Positions 1 to 9,010 of a DNA stretch of 64,000 nucleotides are shown here, in pieces (position 1 is the stretch's first letter; the number at the start of each line of letters is the position of its first letter). This stretch comes from Gaiellasilicea sp037721555 (GTDB taxonomy: Bacteria > Actinomycetota > Thermoleophilia > Gaiellales > Gaiellaceae). The translations under genes and the position numbers were made by a program. Where the stretch lies: positions 62,001 to 126,000 of the forward strand of contig JBBJOI010000003.1 in the NCBI GenBank assembly GCA_037721555.1. Reading direction: 5' to 3'. Below the pieces are notes generated by a model that had not been told where the DNA came from, made no database searches, and saw nothing but the letters and a program-made list of their open reading frames with translations.

Positions 1-499
1 CGAGCCATCGGCCCGCCGGGAGGTCGAAGACGGTGGAGGTTGTCTGCCTTGCCTCTTCGTTTTGGGTCTGCTTCTCGTCTGAGTTGGTGAGGATCCTCAC
101 CGTGCTGAGGCTGAGCGCGGCGTAGATGAGCCCGCGGGCGGCGTAGCCGGCTCGCTTTCCCCACTTCTTCGCTTCGCCTTTCGCCTCGCCCGCGTCCTCC
201 GGATCCTCTCGCTCGGCGAAGGCCTGGATGAATCGCCAGCTCGCGTAGGCGGCAAAACCGAACGCGAGCAGCACCAGCAAGATCTTCCCGAACGAGTTCT
301 GTGCGAGCGATTGCAGCGCTCCTTCGCGGCTCGTCGCCTTGCCGCCGTCTCCAAACGCCAGTTTGAGCGCGAGGATGCCGACGATCCCGAACGAGACACC
401 CTTTGCGACGAGCCCGATGCGCGCGAGCCCGGCGTACCAGCCGGTGCCTGCTTCTGCCTTGGCGCGAGCCTCCTGTCCCGGGTGCTGATTCGGGTTCAA
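1..499 (-). CDS. DUF1206 family membrane protein, C-terminus cut by the window edge
   Basis: About 166 codons are present and the reading frame runs off the left edge. The start is a TTG at 499 that overlaps the stop of the upstream gene as TTGA, implying translational coupling. The visible part has one DUF1206 repeat: a hydrophobic helix beginning GLVAKGVSFGIVGILAL, a second helix KILLVLLAFGFAAYASW, and the charged connector ending KKWGKRAGYAARGLIYAAL that starts the next repeat. DUF1206 proteins are multi-pass membrane proteins of unknown function. Family assignment is from motif recognition; the function is unknown. Confidence 0.85.
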   Translation of the reverse strand, partial: MNPNQHPGQEARAKAEAGTGWYAGLARIGLVAKGVSFGIVGILALKLAFGDGGKATSREGALQSLAQNSFGKILLVLLAFGFAAYASWRFIQAFAEREDPEDAGEAKGEAKKWGKRAGYAARGLIYAALSLSTVRILTNSDEKQTQNEEARQTTSTVFDLPAGRWL

Positions 500-723
500 A
501 AAAATCGGCGTCGCTGGCGCCGTTCGAGCGAGTCGCCCACCAGCCAGAGTGTCGGAGCCCACAGCCCCACGAAGATCGCTCGCCGCTCTGCGTTCCCCCG
601 CTCCTCCTGGTCGACGGTCTTTGCGCGAATCCAAAGACCGATGCAGAGAGCGACCGATCCCATCGACATGGAGTGAATGTGATCGCCGCGAAAGCGGAGA
701 TCCCCGAGCAGGCCGACGATCAT
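496..723 (-). CDS. Small two-helix membrane protein
   Basis: A 75-residue product with two predicted membrane helices (around SVALCIGLWI and AIFVGLWAPTLWLVGD) and a basic C-terminus (ERRQRRRFF). It overlaps the downstream DUF1206 gene by four bases. The start is uncertain; an in-frame ATG at 762 would add 13 residues. The segment IFVGLWAPTLWL is closely similar to IFVGLWVPSILAL in the small protein at 10161-10391, so the two are paralogues of an uncharacterised family. Function unknown. Confidence 0.7.
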   Translation of the reverse strand: MIVGLLGDLRFRGDHIHSMSMGSVALCIGLWIRAKTVDQEERGNAERRAIFVGLWAPTLWLVGDSLERRQRRRFF

Positions 724-767
724 CGCTCGACGATACACGGGGCGTCGCTGCGGGTACTGCATGCTCG

Positions 768-1493
768 ATGACCCTGCGACCGACACTTCCGCGCCGAGTG
801 GGTACGGCTGCGCTCTGGCCGGTCGGGATTGGTCTGACCTGCTGGAACTACATGTGGCGGACAACGCCGATGAGTAGGAGTGAGCTGCCGGGGACGGCGG
901 GTGACGACATGCCGCCGCCGCTTCCCGCTGACGCATCAGACGCGTCAGACGCGGAGATCCAAGACGCTGACGCTGGTGTCGGGCCGCTGTTCCACCGCCT
1001 CTACAGCGTCTGGATCGGCGACACGAGCTGCACCGCGCACGGGCTGATGGAGCGAGTGACCGCTGATCTCAATGCGGCGACGCCGACCGAGCTCGCGCGC
1101 TTCTTCAAGGTGCGGGGTGAGCGCGGCGCCCTCGAGTCAGGCGACGAGTTCGTCGTCCGGATGCCCGGCCCGTGGGACGGCCCAGTTCGCGTCGTGCAAC
1201 GTACGGGCACGTCGTTCCGCTTCGTCACGCTCAAGGGTCACCTGGAGGCGGGCCAGATCGAGTTCCGCGCCGCGCGCGCGGACAGCGGCGCCCTCCTCTT
1301 CTCGATCGAGTCCTGGGCTCGTAGCGGCGACTGGCTGTCGAACCTGCTTTACAGCCGCCTCCGAATGGCGAAGGAAGTGCAGCTGCATATGTGGACCTCG
1401 TTCCTCGAGAACGTCGTCGGGCTCGCGGGCGGCTGCCGGCAAGGCCGCGTCGCGATCGAGACACGCCGTGTGGACGGCGCGCGCGGTGGCTGA
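768..1493 (+). CDS. DUF1990 family protein (first of two)
   Basis: A 241-residue protein. The ATG at 768 gives an N-terminus with a hydrophobic stretch followed by WNYMWRTTP. The C-terminal part carries the DUF1990 signature (FRFVTLKGHLEAGQIEFRA, then a long hydrophobic/basic helix). DUF1990 proteins have an SRPBCC-like fold and unknown function. The gene overlaps the next DUF1990 gene by 8 bp and probably forms an operon with it. It is divergent from the membrane gene at 496-723. Confidence 0.75.
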   Translation: MTLRPTLPRRVGTAALWPVGIGLTCWNYMWRTTPMSRSELPGTAGDDMPPPLPADASDASDAEIQDADAGVGPLFHRLYSVWIGDTSCTAHGLMERVTADLNAATPTELARFFKVRGERGALESGDEFVVRMPGPWDGPVRVVQRTGTSFRFVTLKGHLEAGQIEFRAARADSGALLFSIESWARSGDWLSNLLYSRLRMAKEVQLHMWTSFLENVVGLAGGCRQGRVAIETRRVDGARGG

Positions 1494-2178
1494 CCCGCAT
1501 CTGCTCGGTGACGCCGACGCGCGCCGGAAGCTCGAGTCGCTCCGTGATCGAAGCGTGAACTTTCAACCGGATTTCGAGGGTGATGATTGGAACGTGGACG
1601 AGTATCGCCAGCTCCTGCCGTCGGAGCAGGCAGGCGATCCAGCTCCCGGCGGCAGTTGGGAGATCGCGCAGCAGTTGATGCGCGAGTACGAATTCGCCGA
1701 CCCCTCCCGCGTGAGGGCCGTCTACCGGCCCGACGCTCCGCTCGAGGGGCGCGACATGTTGCTCCAGATCCGGTTTCTGGGACTTCGGTTCGACGTCGGG
1801 GTGCGCGTCGGCGGCGTCCACGACGAGACGCGCGAGGTAAGCGGCCGCGCAGTGCGCGTCTGGGGATGGGCATACCGCACGCTCGAGGGCCACCTCGAGA
1901 TGGGCAAGATGGAGTACGAAGTCTGGAAGTGGCGCGACAGCGGCGAGGTCGAGTTCCGTATCCGCCGCACCTCGCGACCGGCACCGATTCCGAACCGGCT
2001 CGTCCGCCTCGGGTTCCGCATCTTCGGCCGCCACGAGCAGCTGCGGTTCGCGCACCGGGCATGTGCGCGCATGCTCCAGCTGACGGAGGCCGAGCTCGGG
2101 CACCGGCGCGAGGCGGACGCGGCACCTCGAGTTACGGAGGATCTAGCAGCCAGGAGACAATCGGAGGGCTTGACATGA
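1486..2178 (+). CDS. DUF1990 family protein (second of two)
   Basis: A 230-residue protein starting at a GTG within the end of the previous gene. The DUF1990 hallmarks are at the C-terminal half: GWAYRTLEGHLEMGKMEYEVWKW, then SRPAPIPNRLVRLGFRIFGR and a terminal amphipathic helix. It aligns with the neighbour upstream, so the pair is a tandem duplication or two-component family. An ATGA junction couples it to the next gene. Biochemical role unknown. Confidence 0.8.
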   Translation: MADPHLLGDADARRKLESLRDRSVNFQPDFEGDDWNVDEYRQLLPSEQAGDPAPGGSWEIAQQLMREYEFADPSRVRAVYRPDAPLEGRDMLLQIRFLGLRFDVGVRVGGVHDETREVSGRAVRVWGWAYRTLEGHLEMGKMEYEVWKWRDSGEVEFRIRRTSRPAPIPNRLVRLGFRIFGRHEQLRFAHRACARMLQLTEAELGHRREADAAPRVTEDLAARRQSEGLT

Positions 2179-2660
2179 CGAATGCGAAGTTGCTTGCGAT
2201 CTACCTGAACGACCACCTCGCCGGGGCGACTGTTGGCATCGAGCTCACGCGGCGGACGCTCGCAGAGAATGAAGGGACGGAGCTCGGCGAGTTCGTCCGC
2301 GAGTTCCTCCAGGAGATCGAGGAGGATCGCGACACCCTCCTCGCGCTGATGGCGAGCCTCGGAGTCGCGCGCTCGACGGTGAAGATCGCTGCGGCGTGGG
2401 CGGCCGAGAAGGTCGGCCGACTCAAGTTGAACGGACAGCTCCGTGGCTACTCACCGCTCTCCCGCCTGGTCGAGCTCGAGGGGCTCAGTGCGGGGGTCGA
2501 CGGAAAGCGGGCCCTCTGGCTGGCACTCGGCGAGGTCCGCGAGCACGATCAGCGGCTGCAAGGCTTCGATTTCGACGCGCTGGCGGAAAGGGCGCGTGCG
2601 CAGCACGAGGAGCTCGAGCGCCACCGGCTCGCTGCCGCAGTCGCGGCGCTCGTTATCTGA
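2175..2660 (+). CDS. Ferritin-like four-helix protein, uncharacterised
   Basis: A 161-residue, largely helical protein starting at an ATG that overlaps the DUF1990 stop. The sequence begins MTNAKLLAIYLNDHLAGATVG and contains acidic helices (EFLQEIEEDRDTLLALM) resembling ferritin-like bundles, with conserved-looking D, E and H residues. Third gene of the 768-2660 operon. I recognise the family as a common actinobacterial hypothetical protein; ferritin-like is an inference from helix pattern, and metal binding is not demonstrated. Confidence 0.7.
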   Translation: MTNAKLLAIYLNDHLAGATVGIELTRRTLAENEGTELGEFVREFLQEIEEDRDTLLALMASLGVARSTVKIAAAWAAEKVGRLKLNGQLRGYSPLSRLVELEGLSAGVDGKRALWLALGEVREHDQRLQGFDFDALAERARAQHEELERHRLAAAVAALVI

Positions 2661-2690
2661 CTGGTCGAGACCAGAGCCCTGTAACGACTC

Positions 2691-4652
2691 GTGACTGTGC
2701 CTGACGAGACGCCCTCGACGGAGGATCCAGTTGCCGTGCTTGCGGCCAGGTTCGGCTTCGGCTCGTTTCGGCCCGGGCAGGAGCGCGTGATCGGATCGCT
2801 GCTTGCCGGGAGATCGGCGCTGGCCGTCTTTCCGACCGGGGCAGGCAAGAGTCTCTGCTACCAGTTGCCGGCGCTGATCCTCGAGGGCGTCACGATCGTC
2901 GTCTCCCCGTTGATCGCGCTGATGAAGGATCAGATCGACTTCCTCCAGCGGAGCGGGATCGACGCGGCCCGGCTCGATTCGAGTCTCGACGCCGCCGAGC
3001 AGCGTGGGGTCTCCGAGCGGCTCCGCGGCGGCGCTCTGAAGCTTCTCTACGTCGCACCGGAGCGCTTCAACAACGAGCGGTTTCTCGCCGAGCTCGCGCG
3101 CACTCGGATCTCGCTCTTCGCGGTCGACGAGGCGCACTGCATCTCGGAGTGGGGACACAACTTCCGGCCCGACTACTTGAAGCTGGCCGAGCGTTCCCGC
3201 GAGCTCGGGGCGGAGCGCGTGCTCGCGCTGACCGCGACTGCGACCCCGGCCGTGGTCGCGGACATCCGGGCCGGGTTCGGGATCGACGAGGCGGACACGG
3301 TCGTGACCGGTTTCTACCGGCCGAACCTGACGCTGCTGATGACGCCGGTCGCCGCCGGTGAGCGCGACCGGCTGCTACTCGGACGGCTGCGCGAGCGTCC
3401 GCCCGGCTCGACGATCGTGTACGTAACCCTGCAACGAACAGCCCTGCGTATCGCCCAGATGCTGGCCGACGCCGGCCTTCCCGCCCGCCCCTACCACGCC
3501 GGCATGAGTCCTGAGGACCGGGTGAGCGTGCAGGAGTGGTGGGCCGGTTCCCGGGAGGCGATCGTGGTCGCGACGATCGCCTTCGGGATGGGGATCGACA
3601 AGGCGGACGTGCGGTACGTCTACCACTACAACCTGCCGAAGGGGCTCGAGTCGTACTCGCAGGAGGTCGGCCGCGCCGGCCGCGACGGCAGAGAGAGCAT
3701 CTGCGAGCTTCTCGCCTGCCCCGACGACGTGCCCACGCTCGAGAACTTCGCCTTCGGCGACACGCCGACCCGGGAAGCGCTCGCCGGCCTGCTGGCGGAT
3801 GTGCTGCAGCATCGCGTGGGCGCTGCGTTCGCCGTCTCCGAGTACGAGCTGTCCGTACGGCACGACCTGCGCCCGCTCGTGCTGAGGACGGCCCTCACCT
3901 ACCTCGAGCTCGACGGCGTGCTAAGACAGGGAACCCCGTTCTACGCAGGGTTCCGGCTCCGGCCGACGGTGGGGTCGTTCGAGGAGATCTTCAGCCGCTT
4001 CGACGAGGCCCGTGCCGGCTTCCTGCGCCGTCTGATCGAAAGCGGCAAGACAGGCCGTACATGGACGAGTCTCGCCCCCGACGAGGCTGCGGCCGCGCTC
4101 GGCGAGGAGCGCGGCCGGATCGTCGCTGCACTCGAATACCTCGACCAGCAGGGCCTCGTCGAGCTGCAGGCTGCCGAGTTGCGGCAGCGTCACACGGTGA
4201 CGGCCCGGCCAGACCCGGAGGAGGAACTGCTCGAATCGCTGCTCGAGCGCTACGCCCGTCGGGAGCGGTCGGAGGTCGAGCGGATCCAGAGCGTCCTCAC
4301 GCTCGTCACCCACGACGGCTGCCAGGTGCGCGCGCTCGTCGGCTACTTCGGCGAGACACGTGGGGAGCGCTGCGAGCACTGCAGCTACTGCCTGAACGGA
4401 CACGCGCTGGAGCTTCCGCAGCCAGTGCCGAGCCCGCCGATCGAGGCGCGCGTCGACGTTGCGGCGCTCGCGGCCCTGCGGTCGAGTCATCCGGAAGCGA
4501 TTGGAGCGCCGAGACAACGGGCCCGCTTCCTGTCCGGCATCACCAGCCCGGCGACGAGCCGCGCGAAGCTGACGCGAGACCCGCTCTTCGGCTCGCTCGC
4601 CGAACGGCGCTTCGCCGACGTGCTCGCCTGGTGCGAGGAGAACGATTCGTAG
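2691..4652 (+). CDS. recQ: ATP-dependent DNA helicase RecQ
   Basis: A 653-residue superfamily 2 DNA helicase acting in recombination and replication-fork repair. Residues 24-36 form the RecQ motif 0 region (GSFRPGQERVIGS). Walker A is FPTGAGKS (about 47-54), motif II is DEAH (about 146-149), motif III is LALTATAT, and motif VI is SYSQEVGRAGRDG. A zinc-binding segment (GERCEHCSYC) follows in the RecQ-C-terminal domain. The GTG at 2691 is used; another GTG lies two codons in. No obvious HRDC domain is visible, although about 80 residues follow the zinc site. Confidence 0.96.
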   Translation: MTVPDETPSTEDPVAVLAARFGFGSFRPGQERVIGSLLAGRSALAVFPTGAGKSLCYQLPALILEGVTIVVSPLIALMKDQIDFLQRSGIDAARLDSSLDAAEQRGVSERLRGGALKLLYVAPERFNNERFLAELARTRISLFAVDEAHCISEWGHNFRPDYLKLAERSRELGAERVLALTATATPAVVADIRAGFGIDEADTVVTGFYRPNLTLLMTPVAAGERDRLLLGRLRERPPGSTIVYVTLQRTALRIAQMLADAGLPARPYHAGMSPEDRVSVQEWWAGSREAIVVATIAFGMGIDKADVRYVYHYNLPKGLESYSQEVGRAGRDGRESICELLACPDDVPTLENFAFGDTPTREALAGLLADVLQHRVGAAFAVSEYELSVRHDLRPLVLRTALTYLELDGVLRQGTPFYAGFRLRPTVGSFEEIFSRFDEARAGFLRRLIESGKTGRTWTSLAPDEAAAALGEERGRIVAALEYLDQQGLVELQAAELRQRHTVTARPDPEEELLESLLERYARRERSEVERIQSVLTLVTHDGCQVRALVGYFGETRGERCEHCSYCLNGHALELPQPVPSPPIEARVDVAALAALRSSHPEAIGAPRQRARFLSGITSPATSRAKLTRDPLFGSLAERRFADVLAWCEENDS

Positions 4653-4702
4653 TGGTCGCCTCTGATCTATCTAGGCGCCGTTCTACCTCGCCAGGCGCAT
4701 GC

Positions 4703-5227
4703 TCACAGGTGTCCGAGGAGCTCGGCCCACTCGGGCGGCTCGCTCCTACGGCGTGCGCGGCTTCGCGCGATGTCGGTCGAGAAGAGCGCGCTGTCGGTTG
4801 AGAAGAGCTCCGGGCGGGGCGTCACCCCGACGCGCGGCAGGTCGAGCCGGTCGGCGTCCCAGCAGGAGCCGATCGTCGGATCGGTGGACACAGTCCCGTC
4901 CGCGTGCTCGGCGCAGGCGTGCAGGAGCACGTCGAGCTGCGACGAGGCGATCCCGAGCAGTCCTTCCCCGTGGAGGGCGCCGGCGAACGTTGCTGCCCGG
5001 CGCCCGTGCTGGGGGTCGTGGCCGTCGTTCAGGCGCATCGTGTCGTGCAGCAGCGCGAACAGGAAGACGACCTCGATGTCGACGCCGCCTACCGACCTCG
5101 CGAGCCAGAGGCCGTTCGCTCCGACCGTGCGCCAGTGCAGCTCGCCGTGGATGTGCGAGTCGATGCCGGTGCTCCGCGCGCGCACGGCCGCGAGCAGCGG
5201 GTCGAGCGCGAACGGAGCAGCAGCCAC
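4703..5227 (-). CDS. HD-domain protein (predicted phosphohydrolase)
   Basis: A 174-residue protein with an HD metal-binding pattern: an N-terminal HGELHW histidine motif, LLHDTMRLNDGHDPQHG, then ACAEHADG and CWDADRLDLPRVG. HD proteins hydrolyse nucleotides or other phosphoesters; the substrate cannot be told here. The GTG at 5227 was chosen because homology-like sequence begins just after it. The C-terminal region contains a short in-frame tandem duplication (LFSTDSA-LFSTD). It is convergent with recQ across a 50-bp gap. Confidence 0.8.
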   Translation of the reverse strand: MAAAPFALDPLLAAVRARSTGIDSHIHGELHWRTVGANGLWLARSVGGVDIEVVFLFALLHDTMRLNDGHDPQHGRRAATFAGALHGEGLLGIASSQLDVLLHACAEHADGTVSTDPTIGSCWDADRLDLPRVGVTPRPELFSTDSALFSTDIARSRARRRSEPPEWAELLGHL

Positions 5228-5350
5228 GTTCCCATCTTCGCTCGCCGGCGCCGGGACGTTACGCCGGTTGCGCCCGCTACGCCATCCCGACGACGACTGA
5301 GCACGGGGTGACTTCAGTCTTGCTTGGCCAGCCGCAATGACCGAGCGATG

Positions 5351-5387
5351 AGGGGAGAGGGCCGGCTCGCGGCCGACCCTCTCCCCT
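5351..5387. terminator. Strong hairpin between convergent/tandem minus-strand genes
   Basis: Arms AGGGGAGAGGG (5351-5361) and CCCTCTCCCCT (5377-5387) are exact reverse complements and continue into a GC-rich inner stem. The hairpin lies just past the stop of the lactonase gene (5392) in its direction of transcription and before the HD gene. No long T-run follows on the minus strand, so it is an L-shaped or intrinsic-like terminator by position. Confidence 0.7.
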
Positions 5388-5391
5388 TTGC

Positions 5392-6594
5392 TTAGCTCGC
5401 CGCGAGGCCGGCGACCGTGCCCGGCAACCCGGCAAACGCGCCGATCGGCGTCAGCGTGCCGTCCCGTTCGACCTCCCACGCGTGCACCTTCTGCGAAGCG
5501 ATGTCGATCGCGTACAGGTAGCGGCCGTCCCGGCTGAGATCGTGGTCGCGGATCGACAGCTGGCCGAATGTGGTCGTGGCGGCGATCGATTCCGCGAGCG
5601 TGATGCTCCCGTCCTTGCCGACGGCGTAGCTCGAGATCGTGCCGTCGCCGAAGTTCGTCACGTACGCGAACCGCTCGTCCTTCGTGATCACCGTCCAGCA
5701 GACCTCGCTACGGAAGTCGGGCACCGCGGCGCTCACCGTCGCGAGGTCGTGCGCGCCTGGTCCGGTGAGCGAGTACGACGACGCCGTGGCGGCGCCGACG
5801 ATTCCCTCCTCGGCCTCGGTGACGACGAACTCGCCGCTGCGGGTGAAGTCGAAGCCGAACGGCGTGATCCCGGCCGAGGGGTGCGTGACACCCGTGCTTG
5901 CGTAGCCGTCATTGCCGACGGCGAAGGTGTCGATCAGGTTCGTCGCCTTCTCCGTGACGACGAGCGTCCCGCCGTCAGGGCTGAACGAGACCTGCGCCGG
6001 ATCTGCCCCTGCCTTGCTCAGCGGGCGGCTCGAGCCGGGAAGCTGGGTGAGAGTGCCGTCCTGCGCCTGCCGGAACCCGGTGATGTTGCCGAGGCCCGCG
6101 CCGCCGTTGTTGAGGACGTACACCAGGTCACCGTCGACCGTGACGCTGTTCGGCATGTCACCGCCGGAGGGGACGACCTGCACGAGCCGCAGTCCGCCTC
6201 GGACGACCCGGAACACCGAGAGCTCGTCGCTGCCGACGTTGACGACGAAGAGCCACCGGTTGTTCGGGCTGAGCAGAACCGGGCCCTGCGACGAGAGCCG
6301 GATCCGGCCCGTGCCGAGGCCCCCAGTGTCGACGTATCCCTGCAGTGTCAGCTGCCCGTCCGGCGCCCGACGGTAGATCACGACCTGGTTACCGGCGGCG
6401 GCGTTCGTCATCGCGTACACCGAACCGCGGTTGGAATCGAAGTCGGCGCGGGCTGCGTGTGCGTTCGCGCTGCTCTCGGGGTCTCCTCTGCCCGAGGAAG
6501 CGCCGGCGGAGCCGATCGCCGCCAATGTGGCAAGGAGCGCGGCTGCGAGCAGTACCAGCGGCAGGCTGTACCTCTGTCGTCGAAGTGGATGCAT
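5392..6594 (-). CDS. Secreted lactonase-family beta-propeller protein
   Basis: A 400-residue protein. Residues about 8-32 form a Sec signal peptide (LPLVLLAAALLATLAAIGSA). The rest is a seven-bladed propeller of the lactonase/6-phosphogluconolactonase-like family (Lactonase_7), seen in repeats such as LLSPNNRWLFVVNVGSDELSVF, VSFSPDGGTLVVTEKATN and LSRDGRYLYAIDIASQKVHAW. Because it is exported, a pentose-phosphate role is unlikely; the exact substrate is unknown. A strong hairpin follows the stop codon. Confidence 0.88.
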   Translation of the reverse strand: MHPLRRQRYSLPLVLLAAALLATLAAIGSAGASSGRGDPESSANAHAARADFDSNRGSVYAMTNAAAGNQVVIYRRAPDGQLTLQGYVDTGGLGTGRIRLSSQGPVLLSPNNRWLFVVNVGSDELSVFRVVRGGLRLVQVVPSGGDMPNSVTVDGDLVYVLNNGGAGLGNITGFRQAQDGTLTQLPGSSRPLSKAGADPAQVSFSPDGGTLVVTEKATNLIDTFAVGNDGYASTGVTHPSAGITPFGFDFTRSGEFVVTEAEEGIVGAATASSYSLTGPGAHDLATVSAAVPDFRSEVCWTVITKDERFAYVTNFGDGTISSYAVGKDGSITLAESIAATTTFGQLSIRDHDLSRDGRYLYAIDIASQKVHAWEVERDGTLTPIGAFAGLPGTVAGLAAS

Positions 6595-6792
6595 CGAACC
6601 TCCTGTCGAGTGGGAGCGCCATCGTCGCCGCGCAGCTTGAGCATCCGATTGGGCTCGCGTTCAGATCTGCTCACATCGTGGTTCGCGGGCTGGCTGATGC
6701 CGGTTAGGTTCCTCGGGTGATCGACGAAGCCGCCCAAGCGCCGGCGCGTGGCCACGGTTGTCAGGGCCAACAGCGCTCGGGAGCTTGAGCCG

Positions 6793-7614
6793 GTGAGCGG
6801 CAGCTCCACCCCAGACATCGCGATGGCGTACGACGACGAGGGCGGTGGGGACACACTGCTGTTCGTTCACGGCCACCCCTTCAACCGATCGATGTGGCGG
6901 CCGCAGATGGAGCACTTCAGCGCCTCCGGGTGGCGCGTGATCGCCCCCGATCTGCGCGGCTACGGCGACAGCGCCGTCGTGCCCGGAAAGACGACGCTCG
7001 ATCAGTTCGCCCGCGACATCTGCGCACTCCTGGATCGGCTCGAGCTCGACGAGATCGTGATCGCGGGACTTTCCATGGGCGGCCAGATCGTCATGGAGTG
7101 CCAGCGGCTGTTCCCCAGCCGCCTCCGAGCCCTCGTGCTCGCCGATACCTCGCCCTACGCAGAAACGGAAGCCGGCAAGCGGCGACGCAACAAGGCCGCC
7201 GATCGCCTTCTTCGGCAAGGGATGGCGCCCTATGCGGACGAGGTTCTGACGAAGATGGTGGCTGTTCAGAACGTCGAGGCTCTCCCCGCCGTAGCGCAGC
7301 ACGTGCTGCGCATGATGCGAAGCACGCCGCCCGCGGGGGCCGCAGCCGCTCTTCGAGGGCGCGCCGAACGTCCGGACTACGTCGACCTGCTCGCGCAGAT
7401 CACGGTGCCGACGCTCGTCGTCGTCGGTCGCCACGACGAATTCACGCCATTCATGCAAGAACGCATCCCGAACGCGTCCCTCGTGGTCATCGAAGGCGCA
7501 GCACACATGCCGAACCTGGAGAGACCGGCGGAGTTCAACACCGCACTCCAGAGTTTCCTCGACCTTCTGCCCGCGCCGACTCGGCGCGCTCGCGAAGAGT
7601 GCCGCCGAGGCTGA
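6793..7614 (+). CDS. Alpha/beta-fold hydrolase
   Basis: A 273-residue alpha/beta hydrolase. It has the oxyanion-hole motif HGHPFN, the nucleophile elbow GLSMGG, the acid in VGRHDEFTP, and the histidine in GAAHMPNLERP, giving a complete Ser-Asp-His triad. The GTG at 6793 is preferred because GGGAG lies nine bases upstream and the core fold follows quickly; an upstream GTG at 6748 is possible. The substrate is unknown; relatives include esterases, 3-oxoadipate enol-lactonases and haloperoxidase-like enzymes. Confidence 0.88.
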   Translation: MSGSSTPDIAMAYDDEGGGDTLLFVHGHPFNRSMWRPQMEHFSASGWRVIAPDLRGYGDSAVVPGKTTLDQFARDICALLDRLELDEIVIAGLSMGGQIVMECQRLFPSRLRALVLADTSPYAETEAGKRRRNKAADRLLRQGMAPYADEVLTKMVAVQNVEALPAVAQHVLRMMRSTPPAGAAAALRGRAERPDYVDLLAQITVPTLVVVGRHDEFTPFMQERIPNASLVVIEGAAHMPNLERPAEFNTALQSFLDLLPAPTRRAREECRRG

Positions 7615-7691
7615 CAGCCGGTTCTGTCGCAGTTGCAATCGGCCCCACAACTGGTGCAATCACTGGGATTTTGGTCGCCCCCGCCAGGAAG

Positions 7692-8288
7692 TCAGCGCTG
7701 CTCGATCACGAAGCCGCCTCTGATTGCCTGCTCGATCTGTGCGGTCAGCTCGCGTGCTTTCGCCACCGTCGGCTTCGTCGGCTCGACGACGATCGGCTCG
7801 CCCACGTGCACGGTCGTGGCGCGCCGCCCAGGGCGCGGGAACCCACGCGTCCCGACCAGGCGGACTGGGACGATCGGCGCGCCCGTCGCGAGCGCGAGCC
7901 GGGCGGCACCCCGGTGAAAGACCCGCCTCGGCAACTGCTTCGACGTCCCTTGCGGAAAGATTCCGATCACCTCTCCGGCACGCAGCAGCGAGGCGGCGCG
8001 CGACATCGCCGAGCCGTCGCCCGTCCCGCGCTCGACCGGAAACGCACCGAACGCCTCCACCGCACGACCCACGAGCGCGAGCCGCCAGAGCTCGGCCTTT
8101 GCCATGTAGCGCACCGGTCGAGGCGTCGCGAGCGCGAGCAGCCAGGGGTCGAACATCGACTCGTGGTTGGCCACGAGGATCGCCGGACTCACAGCGGGGA
8201 TGCGCTCCGCGCCCATGATTCGGACGTCGTAAAGCCGCTGCGTGATTCCACGGAAGTTCGCTCGCTCGAGTAGGCGGTAGAGGATCAC
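7692..8288 (-). CDS. plsC: 1-acyl-sn-glycerol-3-phosphate acyltransferase family protein (PlsC)
   Basis: A 198-residue membrane-associated acyltransferase that would acylate lysophosphatidate during phospholipid synthesis. The catalytic NHx4D block is NHESMFD (about 41-47), the glycerol-phosphate binding block is FPQGTS, and the later block is PIVPVRLVG. The GTG start at 8288 overlaps the stop of the upstream decayed cyclopropane-fatty-acid synthase as GTGA, so the two were an operon for membrane-lipid synthesis and modification. Confidence 0.9.
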   Translation of the reverse strand: MILYRLLERANFRGITQRLYDVRIMGAERIPAVSPAILVANHESMFDPWLLALATPRPVRYMAKAELWRLALVGRAVEAFGAFPVERGTGDGSAMSRAASLLRAGEVIGIFPQGTSKQLPRRVFHRGAARLALATGAPIVPVRLVGTRGFPRPGRRATTVHVGEPIVVEPTKPTVAKARELTAQIEQAIRGGFVIEQR

Positions 8289-8760
8289 GCGAGCGCCTTG
8301 TTAAACGGCCGTGTCAGCGTCAGCTGAACGTCTCGCAGCGTGCGGGTCGGCAACGCGGCCTCGCAGTTCGTGGCCAAGCGGCTCCTCGCCGATCGCCTCG
8401 AGCATCTCGATCGAGGCGACCTTTGTAGAGCTGCCCTCGTGTCGGAGGTAATCCGCCTCGAATACGCGAAAGTCGAGGCCGTGCGGGCGCTCGCATGCCA
8501 GCGCCGCCTGCTCGGCCGAGATCGTGAGCCCCATCACGCTGTAACCGTATTCGGTGCTGCGAAGTGCGCGAAGCCACCTCAGCCACGGCGGATCTCGAGC
8601 CAACGGTCTCCGGCGGTGAACTGGAGCTGCTCGCAGATGCGCCGGTACCCTGTGGGTGCCGGGGCGTTTCCGCCAAGGGCTAGTCGGCGAGCTCGAAGAC
8701 GGCGCTGGCGCCGTTCGCAGCTTCGTCCACTCGAGATTCGCGGTCTGTCGTCGCGAGGGC
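8285..8760 (-). pseudogene. Decayed cyclopropane-fatty-acyl-phospholipid synthase / SAM methyltransferase
   Basis: Three reading frames each keep recognisable CFA-synthase pieces in order. One frame gives YRRICEQLQFTAGDRWLEI with an in-frame TGA (8579-8581) where the SAM motif GCGWGG expects tryptophan. After a frameshift comes YGYSVMGLTISAEQAALA and KVASIEMLEAIGEE. After a second frameshift comes the family C-terminus NCEAALPTRTLRDVQLTL. A TAG at 8680-8682 interrupts the upstream part. About 150 codons between SIEMLEAIGEE and the C-terminus are deleted. The last frame ends in a GTGA overlap with plsC, showing the former operon. The upstream limit is approximate. Confidence 0.8.
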
Positions 8761-9010
8761 CAGCCGCGATCGATCGACGGACGTCGCCTTCTCGCCGTCA
8801 CCAACGAGCACGATCCGGCGGCCGTCGTGCAGTTCCGTGACCGTGTGGTGAAAGCGCTGAGGTCGCTTATGGTCACGCTCTGGGACGCTTGGCGGCGACG
8901 TCGCCCGGTGCGACCCGAGAAGCTGGTCGCCGCAGGAGCGGCTCCGTCGCGTGGGACTTCATGTCCGCACGCGACCTGGCTGGGGCCGAGGATCTGCTCG
9001 GGCGCGAGGT

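Noticed and set aside
8579..8581. TGA inside the cyclopropane synthase relic as a possible selenocysteine
   Set aside because: The expected residue is tryptophan in GCGWGG, not cysteine, and the gene has several other lesions.
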